The notes under the pieces were generated by a model. The model was given only the letters and a program-made list of their open reading frames with translations. It searched no databases and was not told the DNA's origin. 64,000 nt of DNA from Sphingobacterium sp. SGR-19 (GTDB lineage: Bacteria; Bacteroidota; Bacteroidia; Sphingobacteriales; Sphingobacteriaceae): contig NZ_JAAKGS010000010.1 of the NCBI RefSeq assembly GCF_011043555.1, positions 62,001 through 126,000 of the forward strand. Reading direction: 5' to 3'. This document shows, piece by piece, positions 42,279-50,846 of this stretch (its first letter is position 1; each line of letters begins with the position of its first letter). A program made the position numbers and the translations under genes.

Positions 42279-43514
42279 ATGACAAAAAAGGTAATTTTAG
42301 TATGGTTTAGGAATGATCTGCGTGTTCATGATAATGAAATTTTACATGAGGCCGTACAAAAGGGTGATATTGTCATACCCGTTTATTTTTTTGATCCACG
42401 CTATTTCAGAACAAACGATTCAGGTTTTCAGAATACGGGTGTTATCCGAGCTAAGTTTCTTTTGGACTCTGTTGCCCATTTCAAGGTGACTCTACAAGAA
42501 ATGGGTGCTGACTTGTTGGTTTTTCATGCACAACCTGAAGACATCATAGGTACGCTTTGTGCCAAATACGAAGTAACTGAAGTGTATCATCACCGGGAGG
42601 TTGCCCAGCGAGAAACGAGCATATCAGAACGTGTGGAAGAGGCACTTTGGAAAGAAAAAATTAATTTAAAGCATTTTATTGGGCATACGCTCTATCATAA
42701 GGAAGATTTGCCCATCCCTATTAGAGACATTCCTGACCCTTTCAATTCGTTCAAGAAAAAAGTAGAAAAAGAGAGCTTCGTACGGCCTGTCCTGCCGGCC
42801 GTCACCCGTATCACGACTCATCCACATCTGGAAACAACGCACATCCCCACATTGGAAGCATTAGGCTTTTCATCAGAAGTCATAGCATCGTTGGACGACG
42901 TGGGAGTTCCTTTACACGGAGGAGAGGAAAAAGCGCTGGAAATGATTGAAATTACACTCGCGACAGATTACAATAATATAAACGACTATAACCTCATATC
43001 CCCTTATATTGCAACTGGAGCAATTTCACCGGCTTTTTACTACCATAAAATTAAAGCGCATTACCTTCCTTCAAATAAGAAGAAATATGACCGATTATTA
43101 ACTCGCCTTTTATGGCGGGATTATTTCCGATTTATGTTAAAAAAATATCCAAATATTTTTTTTAAACCAAGCGATTCGAAAAAAAGTACAAGAGTGACTT
43201 CCGGAATTACTTTAAAAGAACGCATAGCAGATGGCAACTATCCCCCTGCTATCCGTGAACTTATCCGAGAACTGCAGACGACAGGAAACCTACCTTATGA
43301 GTACAGGGAAATCTTGGCTGCCTATATGCTGCAAGAGTGGCATGTCGACCATTTAACCGGAGCAAGTTTTTTTGAAGAATATTTATTAGACTATGCGCCT
43401 GCAACGACGTACGGTTATTGGCTTCACTTTGCCGGCTCCGGCACGAGTCAAAAAGACAATTTAAAAATATCCTGGGAAGAGTTACTGAAGAAAAACTACC
43501 GTAATAAAAAATGA
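42279..43514 (+). CDS. DASH-type cryptochrome/photolyase, divergent FAD pocket
   Basis: A 411-residue protein with an N-terminal photolyase antenna domain (VILVWFRNDLRVHDNEIL, VIPVYFFDPRYF, FLLDSV, VTEVYHHREVAQRET) and a C-terminal FAD domain (LISPYIATGAISPAFYY, LLTRLLWRDYFRFMLKKYPNIFF, YGYWLHFAGSGTSQKDN). Most features place it among CRY-DASH proteins, which repair single-stranded cyclobutane dimers or sense blue light. The usual GYPFVDA and NRGRQ regions are replaced by NYPPAIREL and YEYREI, so FAD binding or DNA repair may differ. Reference CRY-DASH proteins are somewhat longer. It is divergent from the SDR gene. Confidence 0.87.
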   Translation: MTKKVILVWFRNDLRVHDNEILHEAVQKGDIVIPVYFFDPRYFRTNDSGFQNTGVIRAKFLLDSVAHFKVTLQEMGADLLVFHAQPEDIIGTLCAKYEVTEVYHHREVAQRETSISERVEEALWKEKINLKHFIGHTLYHKEDLPIPIRDIPDPFNSFKKKVEKESFVRPVLPAVTRITTHPHLETTHIPTLEALGFSSEVIASLDDVGVPLHGGEEKALEMIEITLATDYNNINDYNLISPYIATGAISPAFYYHKIKAHYLPSNKKKYDRLLTRLLWRDYFRFMLKKYPNIFFKPSDSKKSTRVTSGITLKERIADGNYPPAIRELIRELQTTGNLPYEYREILAAYMLQEWHVDHLTGASFFEEYLLDYAPATTYGYWLHFAGSGTSQKDNLKISWEELLKKNYRNKK

Positions 43515-43603
43515 AACGATAACTTGCCTGGTTACTGGCGGATACCTGCTTTTCAAACTTGTTTTTTATTACATTTATCCGTGATATAATATGTAATAAT
43601 TAT

Positions 43604-43611
43604 TAACTTTG
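43604..43611 (+). promoter_or_regulatory. Candidate -7 element of the sucAB operon
   Basis: TAACTTTG matches TAnnTTTG exactly and lies 29 bases before the sucA ATG at 43641. The upstream sequence is very AT-rich without an obvious -33 TTTG. Confidence 0.45.
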
Positions 43612-43640
43612 GACAAAATTTTTATACGTAAGATTTCCTC

Positions 43641-46370
43641 ATGGATAAATTAACATATTTGAGTAACGCGGATTCAGGATATATTGACTCGTTATATCAA
43701 GCATACAAGGAAGACCCAAGTTCAATAGACGCCAGCTGGCAAAAGTTTTTTGAAGGATTCGATTTCGGACAAACCTATGGAGGAGAAACTACTGCCGAAC
43801 AAACTCCCGAACACACGATTAAAGAAATCAAAGTATTAAACATGATTCACGGTTATCGTGACCGTGGACACTTGTTCACCGAAACCAATCCTGTTCGTGA
43901 GCGCCGCAAGTATTTCCCTGGCAAGGAGCTGGAAACGTTTGGGTTATCTGATTCGGATATGGATACGGTTTTCAATGCCGGTGTAGAAATTGGTCTCGGT
44001 CCTGCAAAACTCCGTGATATCCGTCAATTTATCGAGGAGACCTACTGTCGTTCTATTGGCGCAGAGTTTCGTTATATTCGCCATCCCGAAAAAATCAAGT
44101 TTTTGCAAGACCGGATGGAAGCGGATAGAAATATACCCAACTTCCCGATAGAAACCAAAAAGCGTATTTTAAAGAAGTTAAATGAAGCCGTCATTTTCGA
44201 GAGCTTTTTGGGCACTAAGTTTTTGGGACAAAAGAGATTTTCGTTAGAAGGTGGAGAATCTTTGATTCCAGCACTGGACTCTGTTATTCAAAAAGGATCC
44301 TCTCTCGGAATAGAAGAATTTGTTATTGGCATGGCACACCGCGGCCGTCTGAATGTGTTGTCCAATATTATGGGCAAAGCCTATAAAACTATATTTTCTG
44401 AATTTGAAGGAAAAATGTATGAAGCTGACCCAGAAACGCAGTTTGGTGGCGACGTGAAATACCACTTAGGTTTTTCTTCTGATATTACCAGCCAAGAAGG
44501 CAAAAATATTCACCTTAGCCTCGCACCAAATCCATCACATCTGGAAACCGTAGATGGTGTGGCAGAAGGTATGGTTCGTTCCAAAATTGACATGAAATAT
44601 GCCGGCGATTCTTCTAAAATTGCGCCGATCCTTATTCATGGCGATGCAGCCGTAGCTGCACAGGGCATTGTATTTGAAACCATACAGATGTCAAAATTGG
44701 ATGGGTATAAAACTGGCGGCACCATCCATATCGTGATTAACAACCAGGTTGGTTTCACGACAAACTATAAAGATGGACGGTCTTCTACCTACTGTACAGA
44801 CATCGCAAAAGTAACATTATCTCCTGTTTTCCATGTCAATGGGGATGACGTAGAAGCATTAGTATATGCGATTAATTTGGCAGTAGAGTATCGTCAGAAA
44901 TATAAAACGGATGTGTTTATCGATTTGTTAGGCTATAGAAGATATGGACATAACGAAGCAGATGAACCGAAGTTCACACAACCTTCACTATATAAACTCA
45001 TTGAAAAGCATCCGAACACCTTGGCAATATACGTGGACAAATTGATTAAACAAGGTTCTATCGATGCTGCGTACGCAAAAACGCTAGAAAAAGATTTCCG
45101 TGCGATTTTACAGGATCGTTTAGATGCGGCGAAAACGGTAGAGGAGATCAGTGATGAACGTCCGATGTTTGCAGGGGCATGGAAAGGTCTTCGTCCGGCG
45201 AAACAATCGGATATTGGCAAACCCGTAATCACTAAAGTTACTAAAACGTTGTTCTTAGAACTGGCAAAGGAAATGAATACCCTACCAAAGGGCAAGAAAT
45301 TCTTCCGAAAGATTACCAAAGTATATGAGGATCGATTAAAAATGATCGAAACGGACAAATACGATTGGGCAATGGGTGAGCTAATGGCTTACGCCACCTT
45401 ATTGAACGAAGATTATCGTGTCCGTATCTCCGGACAAGATGTGCAACGCGGTACATTCTCGCACCGCCACGCGGTAGTTACATTGGAGGATTCGGACGAA
45501 ACGTACACCCCACTTAGCAAATTAAAAGGGGGGGATAAGTTTAGTATCTACAATTCGCTGCTTTCAGAATACGCGGTATTAGCATTTGAATATGGCTATG
45601 CGTCGGTTAATCCCAATTCATTGACGATTTGGGAAGCTCAATTTGGTGACTTCGCCAACGGTGCACAAATCGTATTTGACCAATATATCTCCTCGGGAGA
45701 AACAAAATGGAAACGCTCCAACGGGCTTGTTATGCTCCTTCCTCATGGGATGGAAGGACAAGGGCCAGAGCACTCTTCATGCCGTATAGAACGTTATCTG
45801 GAATTGAGTGCGAATGACAATATTATCGTGGCGAATTGTACTACACCGGCCAACTTCTTCCATATACTACGCCGCCAGCTTCACCGAGAGTTCCGTAAAC
45901 CCTTGGTCGTAGCAACGCCGAAGAGCCTTTTACGTCATCCTAAAGCGGTTTCTTCCCTTGCTGATTTTACGCAAAAGGGTTTCCAAGAGATACTGGACGA
46001 TACAAATGTAACAGCAAAATCTGTTAAGCGTGTCGTGTTATGTTCGGGCAAGATTTATTACGATCTGGTCGAGAAACAAGAAGCTGATAAGCGTAAAGAT
46101 GTCGCGCTGGTACGTGTAGAGCAACTATTCCCTATTGCATACGATCAACTGGAAGCACTTCGCAAGAAATATGCGAAAGCAGAGTTCGTATGGGTACAGG
46201 AAGAGAATGAAAACATGGGGGCATGGCCTTTCTACTGTCGTAAACTTAGTGGTTCATCGCTGAACCTGCGCGTTATAGCACGCCCGGAAAGCGGATCGCC
46301 TGCTACGGGATATATGAAACGTCATTTGGCACAACAAGCAGAGATAATTAATAAAGCATTCGAAATATAA
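43641..46370 (+). CDS. sucA: 2-oxoglutarate dehydrogenase E1 component
   Basis: A 909-residue thiamine-diphosphate enzyme. It has the E1 N-terminal segment (LTYLSNADSGYIDSLYQAYKEDP), the E1 binding region IGMAHRGRLNVLSNIMGK (about 231-248), a GDAAVAAQGIVFET and NNQVGFTTN pair of cofactor-binding motifs, and the transketolase-like second half (RGTFSHRHAVV, QFGDFANGAQIVFDQYISSGETKW, HGMEGQGPEHSS, QEENENMGAWPF). It decarboxylates 2-oxoglutarate and hands the succinyl group to SucB in the TCA cycle. It starts the operon; sucB starts 45 bases later. Length and order are standard. Confidence 0.98.
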   Translation: MDKLTYLSNADSGYIDSLYQAYKEDPSSIDASWQKFFEGFDFGQTYGGETTAEQTPEHTIKEIKVLNMIHGYRDRGHLFTETNPVRERRKYFPGKELETFGLSDSDMDTVFNAGVEIGLGPAKLRDIRQFIEETYCRSIGAEFRYIRHPEKIKFLQDRMEADRNIPNFPIETKKRILKKLNEAVIFESFLGTKFLGQKRFSLEGGESLIPALDSVIQKGSSLGIEEFVIGMAHRGRLNVLSNIMGKAYKTIFSEFEGKMYEADPETQFGGDVKYHLGFSSDITSQEGKNIHLSLAPNPSHLETVDGVAEGMVRSKIDMKYAGDSSKIAPILIHGDAAVAAQGIVFETIQMSKLDGYKTGGTIHIVINNQVGFTTNYKDGRSSTYCTDIAKVTLSPVFHVNGDDVEALVYAINLAVEYRQKYKTDVFIDLLGYRRYGHNEADEPKFTQPSLYKLIEKHPNTLAIYVDKLIKQGSIDAAYAKTLEKDFRAILQDRLDAAKTVEEISDERPMFAGAWKGLRPAKQSDIGKPVITKVTKTLFLELAKEMNTLPKGKKFFRKITKVYEDRLKMIETDKYDWAMGELMAYATLLNEDYRVRISGQDVQRGTFSHRHAVVTLEDSDETYTPLSKLKGGDKFSIYNSLLSEYAVLAFEYGYASVNPNSLTIWEAQFGDFANGAQIVFDQYISSGETKWKRSNGLVMLLPHGMEGQGPEHSSCRIERYLELSANDNIIVANCTTPANFFHILRRQLHREFRKPLVVATPKSLLRHPKAVSSLADFTQKGFQEILDDTNVTAKSVKRVVLCSGKIYYDLVEKQEADKRKDVALVRVEQLFPIAYDQLEALRKKYAKAEFVWVQEENENMGAWPFYCRKLSGSSLNLRVIARPESGSPATGYMKRHLAQQAEIINKAFEI

Positions 46371-46415
46371 AACATATCAACAATTATCCTTGTTGATATA
46401 ATAGAGAAAAACAAT

Positions 46416-47654
46416 ATGAGCTTAGAAATCAAAGTACCTGCCGTAGGAGAATCGATCACAGAAGTGACCTTGGCACAATGGCTAAAACAAGATGGCGATT
46501 ACGTTGAAATGGACGAAAACATCGCTGAATTGGAATCCGACAAAGCGACTTTTGAATTACCTGCAGAAAAGGCAGGGATCCTTAAAATTATTGCACAGGA
46601 GGGTGACACTTTAGAAATTGGTGCGGTCGTATGTACCATCGAAGATGGGGATGCTCCGGCTGGAGGTACAGATAAACAAGAAGAGGCTCCTGCTGCAAAA
46701 GAAGAGACAACTGCGCCGGCAAAAGAGGAAACTGAAAGCTCAGATTCTTATGCTGCGGGAACAGCATCTCCGGCTGCGGCGAAAATATTAAGAGAAAAAG
46801 GAATCGACCCGTCGACCATCAAAGGCACCGGCAAAGATGGTCGTATTACCAAAGAGGACGCAGAGAAAGCACAAGCAAAACCTGCAGCTCCTAAAGCAGA
46901 AAGCAAACCTGCCGCTGCTCCAGCTGCATCTACTCCTGTTGCTGCTGCGGGCTCACGCAACGAACGTCGGGAAAAGATGACGTCGCTCCGTAAAACAATC
47001 GCGAAACGTTTGGTAAGCGTGAAGAATGAAACGGCGATGTTAACTACTTTTAACGAGGTAAACATGCAGCCTATCATGGATCTTCGTGCGAAATACAAAG
47101 ACGCCTTTAAAGAAAAACATGGTGTTGGTCTAGGTTTCATGTCATTCTTTACGAAAGCTGTAACCATGGCGTTGAAGGAATGGCCTGCGGTGAATGCACG
47201 CATCGAAGAAAACGAAATCGTCTACTCAGATTTCGCTGATATTTCTATCGCCGTATCTGCTCCGAAGGGTTTGGTGGTTCCAGTTATCCGCAACGCGGAA
47301 TCCATGAGCCTGTATCAAATTGAAAAAGAAGTTATTAATCTCGCAACAAAAGCACGTGATAACAAATTGACTATTGAGGAAATGACAGGTGGAACATTTA
47401 CCATCACCAACGGTGGTGTGTTTGGTTCCATGATGTCTACACCGATCATCAACGCTCCTCAATCGGCTATTTTGGGCATGCATAATATCGTGCAACGTCC
47501 AGTAGCTGAAAACGGGCAGGTGGTTATCCGTCCAATGATGTATATCGCGTTATCTTATGATCACCGAACTATTGATGGCCGCGAATCCGTTAGCTTTCTC
47601 GTTCGTGTGAAGCAATTACTGGAAGATCCAGCAAGGTTATTATTAGAAGTATAA
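46416..47654 (+). CDS. sucB: Dihydrolipoamide succinyltransferase (2-oxoglutarate dehydrogenase E2)
   Basis: A 412-residue protein: lipoyl domain (1-77) with the lipoylated Lys43 in ESDKATFE, a flexible Ala/Pro/Glu linker, the E3-binding domain (about 114-152, [35 protein letters not shown]), a second Ala/Pro-rich linker and the acyltransferase core with [12 protein letters not shown] and the active-site [13 protein letters not shown] (His383, Asp387). It forms the cubic core of the complex and makes succinyl-CoA. It follows sucA, and its mRNA ends at the terminator at 47674. No E3 is present here; it is encoded elsewhere. Confidence 0.98.
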   Translation: MSLEIKVPAVGESITEVTLAQWLKQDGDYVEMDENIAELESDKATFELPAEKAGILKIIAQEGDTLEIGAVVCTIEDGDAPAGGTDKQEEAPAAKEETTAPAKEETESSDSYAAGTASPAAAKILREKGIDPSTIKGTGKDGRITKEDAEKAQAKPAAPKAESKPAAAPAASTPVAAAGSRNERREKMTSLRKTIAKRLVSVKNETAMLTTFNEVNMQPIMDLRAKYKDAFKEKHGVGLGFMSFFTKAVTMALKEWPAVNARIEENEIVYSDFADISIAVSAPKGLVVPVIRNAESMSLYQIEKEVINLATKARDNKLTIEEMTGGTFTITNGGVFGSMMSTPIINAPQSAILGMHNIVQRPVAENGQVVIRPMMYIALSYDHRTIDGRESVSFLVRVKQLLEDPARLLLEV

Positions 47655-47673
47655 ATAGATACCTATACACTCT

Positions 47674-47711
47674 AAAAGGTCGTCTTCTTCTATAGAGAGA
47701 CGACCTTTTTT
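47674..47711 (+). terminator. Terminator of the sucAB operon
   Basis: AAAAGGTCGTCT (47674-47685) and AGACGACCTTTT (47697/47698-47708/47709) form a 12-base perfect stem with a loop of about 12, followed by more T. It lies 20 bases after the sucB stop. Confidence 0.93.
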
Positions 47712-47747
47712 CTGAAAACACGCTTTTGCTATGGACAACTATTACTC

Positions 47748-48758
47748 ATGAAAGAATATATACTCGTTTTAGCTATTGCCGTCACTTGCTTCGGCGTTAC
47801 CTCGACATCCAAAGCACAGCAACAAATCGGTTTAGAAGTTGATTTCTTTGGATATGCTGATAATAGAGAATATAAATCAGTCTATACAGAAGATAAAACT
47901 TTCTTTGACGCCATTTTATCCCCTAAACTTTATTTTGCGCTAGACAGTAACCACCGCATCTATGGTGGACTTCATTACAATCAGGATTTCGGCATACATA
48001 GTGAAAATAAGAAGCGTATCTCCCCTATTGCTTACTACAATTTTCGCAATAAAAATATTGATTTTGCATTAGGACACATGCCCCGCCATGAGCGATTGGC
48101 TGACGTGCCCAGAATCGTATTAGCCGATACATTTATGTATGATCGTCCGAATATAGAAGGTATGTATTTTGCTTTCCGCAACCAATATATGAAACAGGCG
48201 ATCTATATCGATTGGCTGAGTAAACAAAGCTATCATCATCGGGAACGTTTTGTAGTTGGTCTTTCGGGAAAATATACTTTCGGTAGCTTCTATCTAATCG
48301 ACGATGCTCTACTCTACCATAACGCAAAAACAAGCAATGAAGAGCTTGAAGATAATATACAGGATAATGGTATCGTCATGCTGCGTATGGGTGCTGATTT
48401 AAGCCGTAAGACATTTTTGGACTCGCTGACTGTAGATGTTGGTATGGCCATTGGCTTCGACCGTGTACGCAACGAGTATGACCTCCGTGTAGCAAGAGGT
48501 TTTATTTCCAACATTTACATCGGATATAAACGGTTTTTCATAGGCAACGCCTTATACCTTGGTGATGCCCAAAATCTTCCCAACGGCGATTCCTTTTATC
48601 AGCGGGATACGTACAACCGTCTTGATTTGGGCTGGACACCTTTCAGAAAGGGAAGTCTGGAAGGGAGGTTTACGGCCTCATTCCATTTCGCACCGGATCA
48701 ACTCAGTAACCAACAAGCATTTACCTTACGGTACCGGTTCGGAAAAGTATTGTTTTAA
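47748..48758 (+). CDS. Outer-membrane beta-barrel protein of unknown function
   Basis: A 336-residue protein with a signal peptide (about 1-24, TSTSKAQQQ) and a body made of repeated amphipathic strands rich in aromatic residues: LYFALDSNHRIYGGLHYNQDFG, NIDFALGHMPR, FVVGLSGKYTFGSFYL, DVGMAIGFDRVRNEYDLRVARGF, IYIGYKRFFIGNALYLG. It closes with FTLRYRFGKVLF, ending in Phe as many outer-membrane barrels do. I know no named family. It starts 94 bases after sucB but beyond a terminator, so it is separately transcribed. Confidence 0.75.
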   Translation: MKEYILVLAIAVTCFGVTSTSKAQQQIGLEVDFFGYADNREYKSVYTEDKTFFDAILSPKLYFALDSNHRIYGGLHYNQDFGIHSENKKRISPIAYYNFRNKNIDFALGHMPRHERLADVPRIVLADTFMYDRPNIEGMYFAFRNQYMKQAIYIDWLSKQSYHHRERFVVGLSGKYTFGSFYLIDDALLYHNAKTSNEELEDNIQDNGIVMLRMGADLSRKTFLDSLTVDVGMAIGFDRVRNEYDLRVARGFISNIYIGYKRFFIGNALYLGDAQNLPNGDSFYQRDTYNRLDLGWTPFRKGSLEGRFTASFHFAPDQLSNQQAFTLRYRFGKVLF

Positions 48759-48765
48759 TATCTCT

Positions 48766-50697
48766 TTATGGCGCTATCAAATCGTTATGGATCATACGGT
48801 TGTTGTATTGCTGGATAAAAGCTTTTAAGCTCCGTTCCAAGCTATCCGCAACTTCTGGCTTCTTTGACAACAGATCATGCTGCTCCAGGCGGTCTTCTCG
48901 CAAGTTGAATAAGGAAAGGGGCTGTTCTCCATCGTGCGTCATAAAATAATCATCTTGAAAGAAACAATAGGTACCACTGATGTTATTGACTAAGAAATTA
49001 TTTCTATCACTGGAAAAAGCATCAAAACCAAAAGAAAAATAGGGCTTATTATACCCGAGATAATTCATTACCGTAGGCATAATATCGATTTGCTGTACCA
49101 ATTTATCTGAAACGCCCTGCAGATTATCATCGCTCGGTTGATAGAAGATAATCGGAATAGCTACGCTATTGGCAGATGTCTTGTATTCAGGCAAATGGCT
49201 TACGGTCGCATGGTCGGCGCAAATAACAAATAGCGTATTGTTAAACCAGGCCATCTTTGAGGCTGTCTTAAAAAACTGTCGTAAAGCGTAATCCGTATAA
49301 CCCACAGGTTCTTGCACCGGAAGAGGACCTTTGGGAAATTTTCCTTCGTATTGAACAGGTACTTTAAAGGGGTGGTGAGACGATAAAGAAAAAAAGCCAG
49401 CAAAAAAAGGCTGTTGGAGATTGTTCAGCTCTTTCGCCATAAACTGCATGAAAGGTTCATCCCAAATACCCCATATCCCATCGAAATCCTTGTCATTATT
49501 ATACTCGTTCTTACCAAAATAATGTTGAATTCCGGCGAGTTGCATATACGCCGAAAAACCCATACTTCCATTGGGAGCTCCGTGAAAAAAAGCCGTTTCA
49601 TATCCCTCATTACCCAGCAGCTTCGCCATGCTCGTCGTTTTATTTCCAGAATATATAGATAAGACAAAAGGTTCACCTATCGATGGGATGCCTGTAACAA
49701 CCGATGGCAACGCATCAATGGATTTTCTACCATTCGCAAAGGATCTGGAAAACGTATAGGATTCTCCAATCAACGAATCCAAAAAAGGGGTGTATCCTTT
49801 GTAACTCCCTCCTTGTATATCTTTATTCAATGCACCGATATGTTCTTTTGCAAAACTCTCTAAAATCAAAACCACCACATTCATTTTCTTAAAATCGGCG
49901 GTATCATTGGGTTGATGAATAACAGGATAAACTTTCTGCAGTTCTTCTTCGGTATAAAAATGAACTTCTTTAAACTGAACAGCTTTTAGCGTCTTTAAGA
50001 TACTAAAAGGCGTATTTAGCACAATATTCATTTCTTCGGGATTGTGTACATAGTCGCCCGCATTGCTCAATGTGATCGGACGGGTGCTGTGTGCCCATCC
50101 CCCACGTACTCCCCCGATAAATAGAAAAGCGACTAATAGAAATAACGCAGTATGAGCTGTATAAAATGGGAAAGAAAGTTTCTGAGGACGGTACATAATA
50201 ACTATACGGGCTATGGCCCTCACTACAAAAACCAAAACAATAAAAAACAACACCAGCCACCAATATCCCCACACGAAATCAAAAGCCAATTTACTAAGAT
50301 TCTCTTCGTTCGCAAATTGACGGAATACCGTTCCTGTTGTTCTTTTTAAGGTAAACGGATAATACGCATAATCAATCACATTGAGTGCAACGCCGAAACT
50401 ATTGGTAACGATAAAGATCCAATGCGCTATTCTTTGATAAGGACGTGCATATTTGAATGCGAATGGTATGGCCTGCATTAAAATATAGAGAATATTTAAA
50501 TATAGTAAAGCAACCACATCAAATTTTATCCCACCCCACAGCATCAAAAGAAAATCATCTGTAGCCACATTGGGAAATAACGAGCTATTATAAACGTAAA
50601 AGCCTATACGCAATAGGGCATATAAAAGTAACAACAGGAGAAATTGAATAGTTAATAACCAGAAGGTATTCACTAAATTATAAGACCTATATTTCAT
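48766..50697 (-). CDS. LTA-synthase/sulfatase-family membrane phosphotransferase
   Basis: A 643-residue membrane enzyme with five N-terminal transmembrane helices (between about 8 and 205) and a large periplasmic sulfatase-like domain: VVVLILESFAKEHIG (metal-binding Glu), GYTPFLDSL, FANGRKSIDALPSVVTGIPS (candidate nucleophile Ser where LtaS and OpgB use Thr), GPLPVQ, FVICADHATVSHLP (Asp/His metal ligands) and DIMPTVMNYLG. Gram-negative relatives add phosphoglycerol or phosphoethanolamine to periplasmic glycans or lipids. Its substrate here is unknown. It is divergent from valS with its own promoter. It converges with the outer-membrane protein gene 7 bases away. Confidence 0.92.
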   Translation of the reverse strand: MKYRSYNLVNTFWLLTIQFLLLLLLYALLRIGFYVYNSSLFPNVATDDFLLMLWGGIKFDVVALLYLNILYILMQAIPFAFKYARPYQRIAHWIFIVTNSFGVALNVIDYAYYPFTLKRTTGTVFRQFANEENLSKLAFDFVWGYWWLVLFFIVLVFVVRAIARIVIMYRPQKLSFPFYTAHTALFLLVAFLFIGGVRGGWAHSTRPITLSNAGDYVHNPEEMNIVLNTPFSILKTLKAVQFKEVHFYTEEELQKVYPVIHQPNDTADFKKMNVVVLILESFAKEHIGALNKDIQGGSYKGYTPFLDSLIGESYTFSRSFANGRKSIDALPSVVTGIPSIGEPFVLSIYSGNKTTSMAKLLGNEGYETAFFHGAPNGSMGFSAYMQLAGIQHYFGKNEYNNDKDFDGIWGIWDEPFMQFMAKELNNLQQPFFAGFFSLSSHHPFKVPVQYEGKFPKGPLPVQEPVGYTDYALRQFFKTASKMAWFNNTLFVICADHATVSHLPEYKTSANSVAIPIIFYQPSDDNLQGVSDKLVQQIDIMPTVMNYLGYNKPYFSFGFDAFSSDRNNFLVNNISGTYCFFQDDYFMTHDGEQPLSLFNLREDRLEQHDLLSKKPEVADSLERSLKAFIQQYNNRMIHNDLIAP

Positions 50698-50753
50698 TCG
50701 TAAATAAAAAAAAGAAAACTAACGGCAGCCGCAAATTAACATAAAATTAACTA

Positions 50754-50782
50754 CAAATTTACACAATAATAATGCAAATCAA
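50754..50782 (-). promoter_or_regulatory. Candidate promoter of the LTA-synthase-like gene
   Basis: TAAATTTG on the minus strand (50761-50754) matches the -7 element exactly; TTG at 50782-50780 lies 18 bases upstream as -33 element. A start near 50747 would give a leader of about 50 bases. It overlaps the valS promoter region in divergent orientation. Confidence 0.5.
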
Positions 50783-50810
50783 CGCATTCGCACAATTGCG
50801 GCTAATTCTG

Positions 50811-50818
50811 TATTTTTG
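50811..50818 (+). promoter_or_regulatory. Candidate -7 element of valS
   Basis: TATTTTTG is an exact TAnnTTTG match 28 bases before the ATG at 50847. Since it lies inside the longer frame starting at 50772, it supports the shorter valS start. No strong -33 was found. Confidence 0.5.
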
Positions 50819-50846
50819 CATTTCGATTTTTGAACGATTTACGATA

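Noticed and set aside
44933-45358. 141-codon minus-strand open frame opposite sucA
   Set aside because: It lies wholly inside a certain gene on the other strand and shows no recognised motif.
46748-47203. 151-codon minus-strand open frame opposite sucB
   Set aside because: It is the complement of the Ala/Pro/Lys-rich linker and core start of sucB; low-complexity coding strands often give long antisense frames. No family features.
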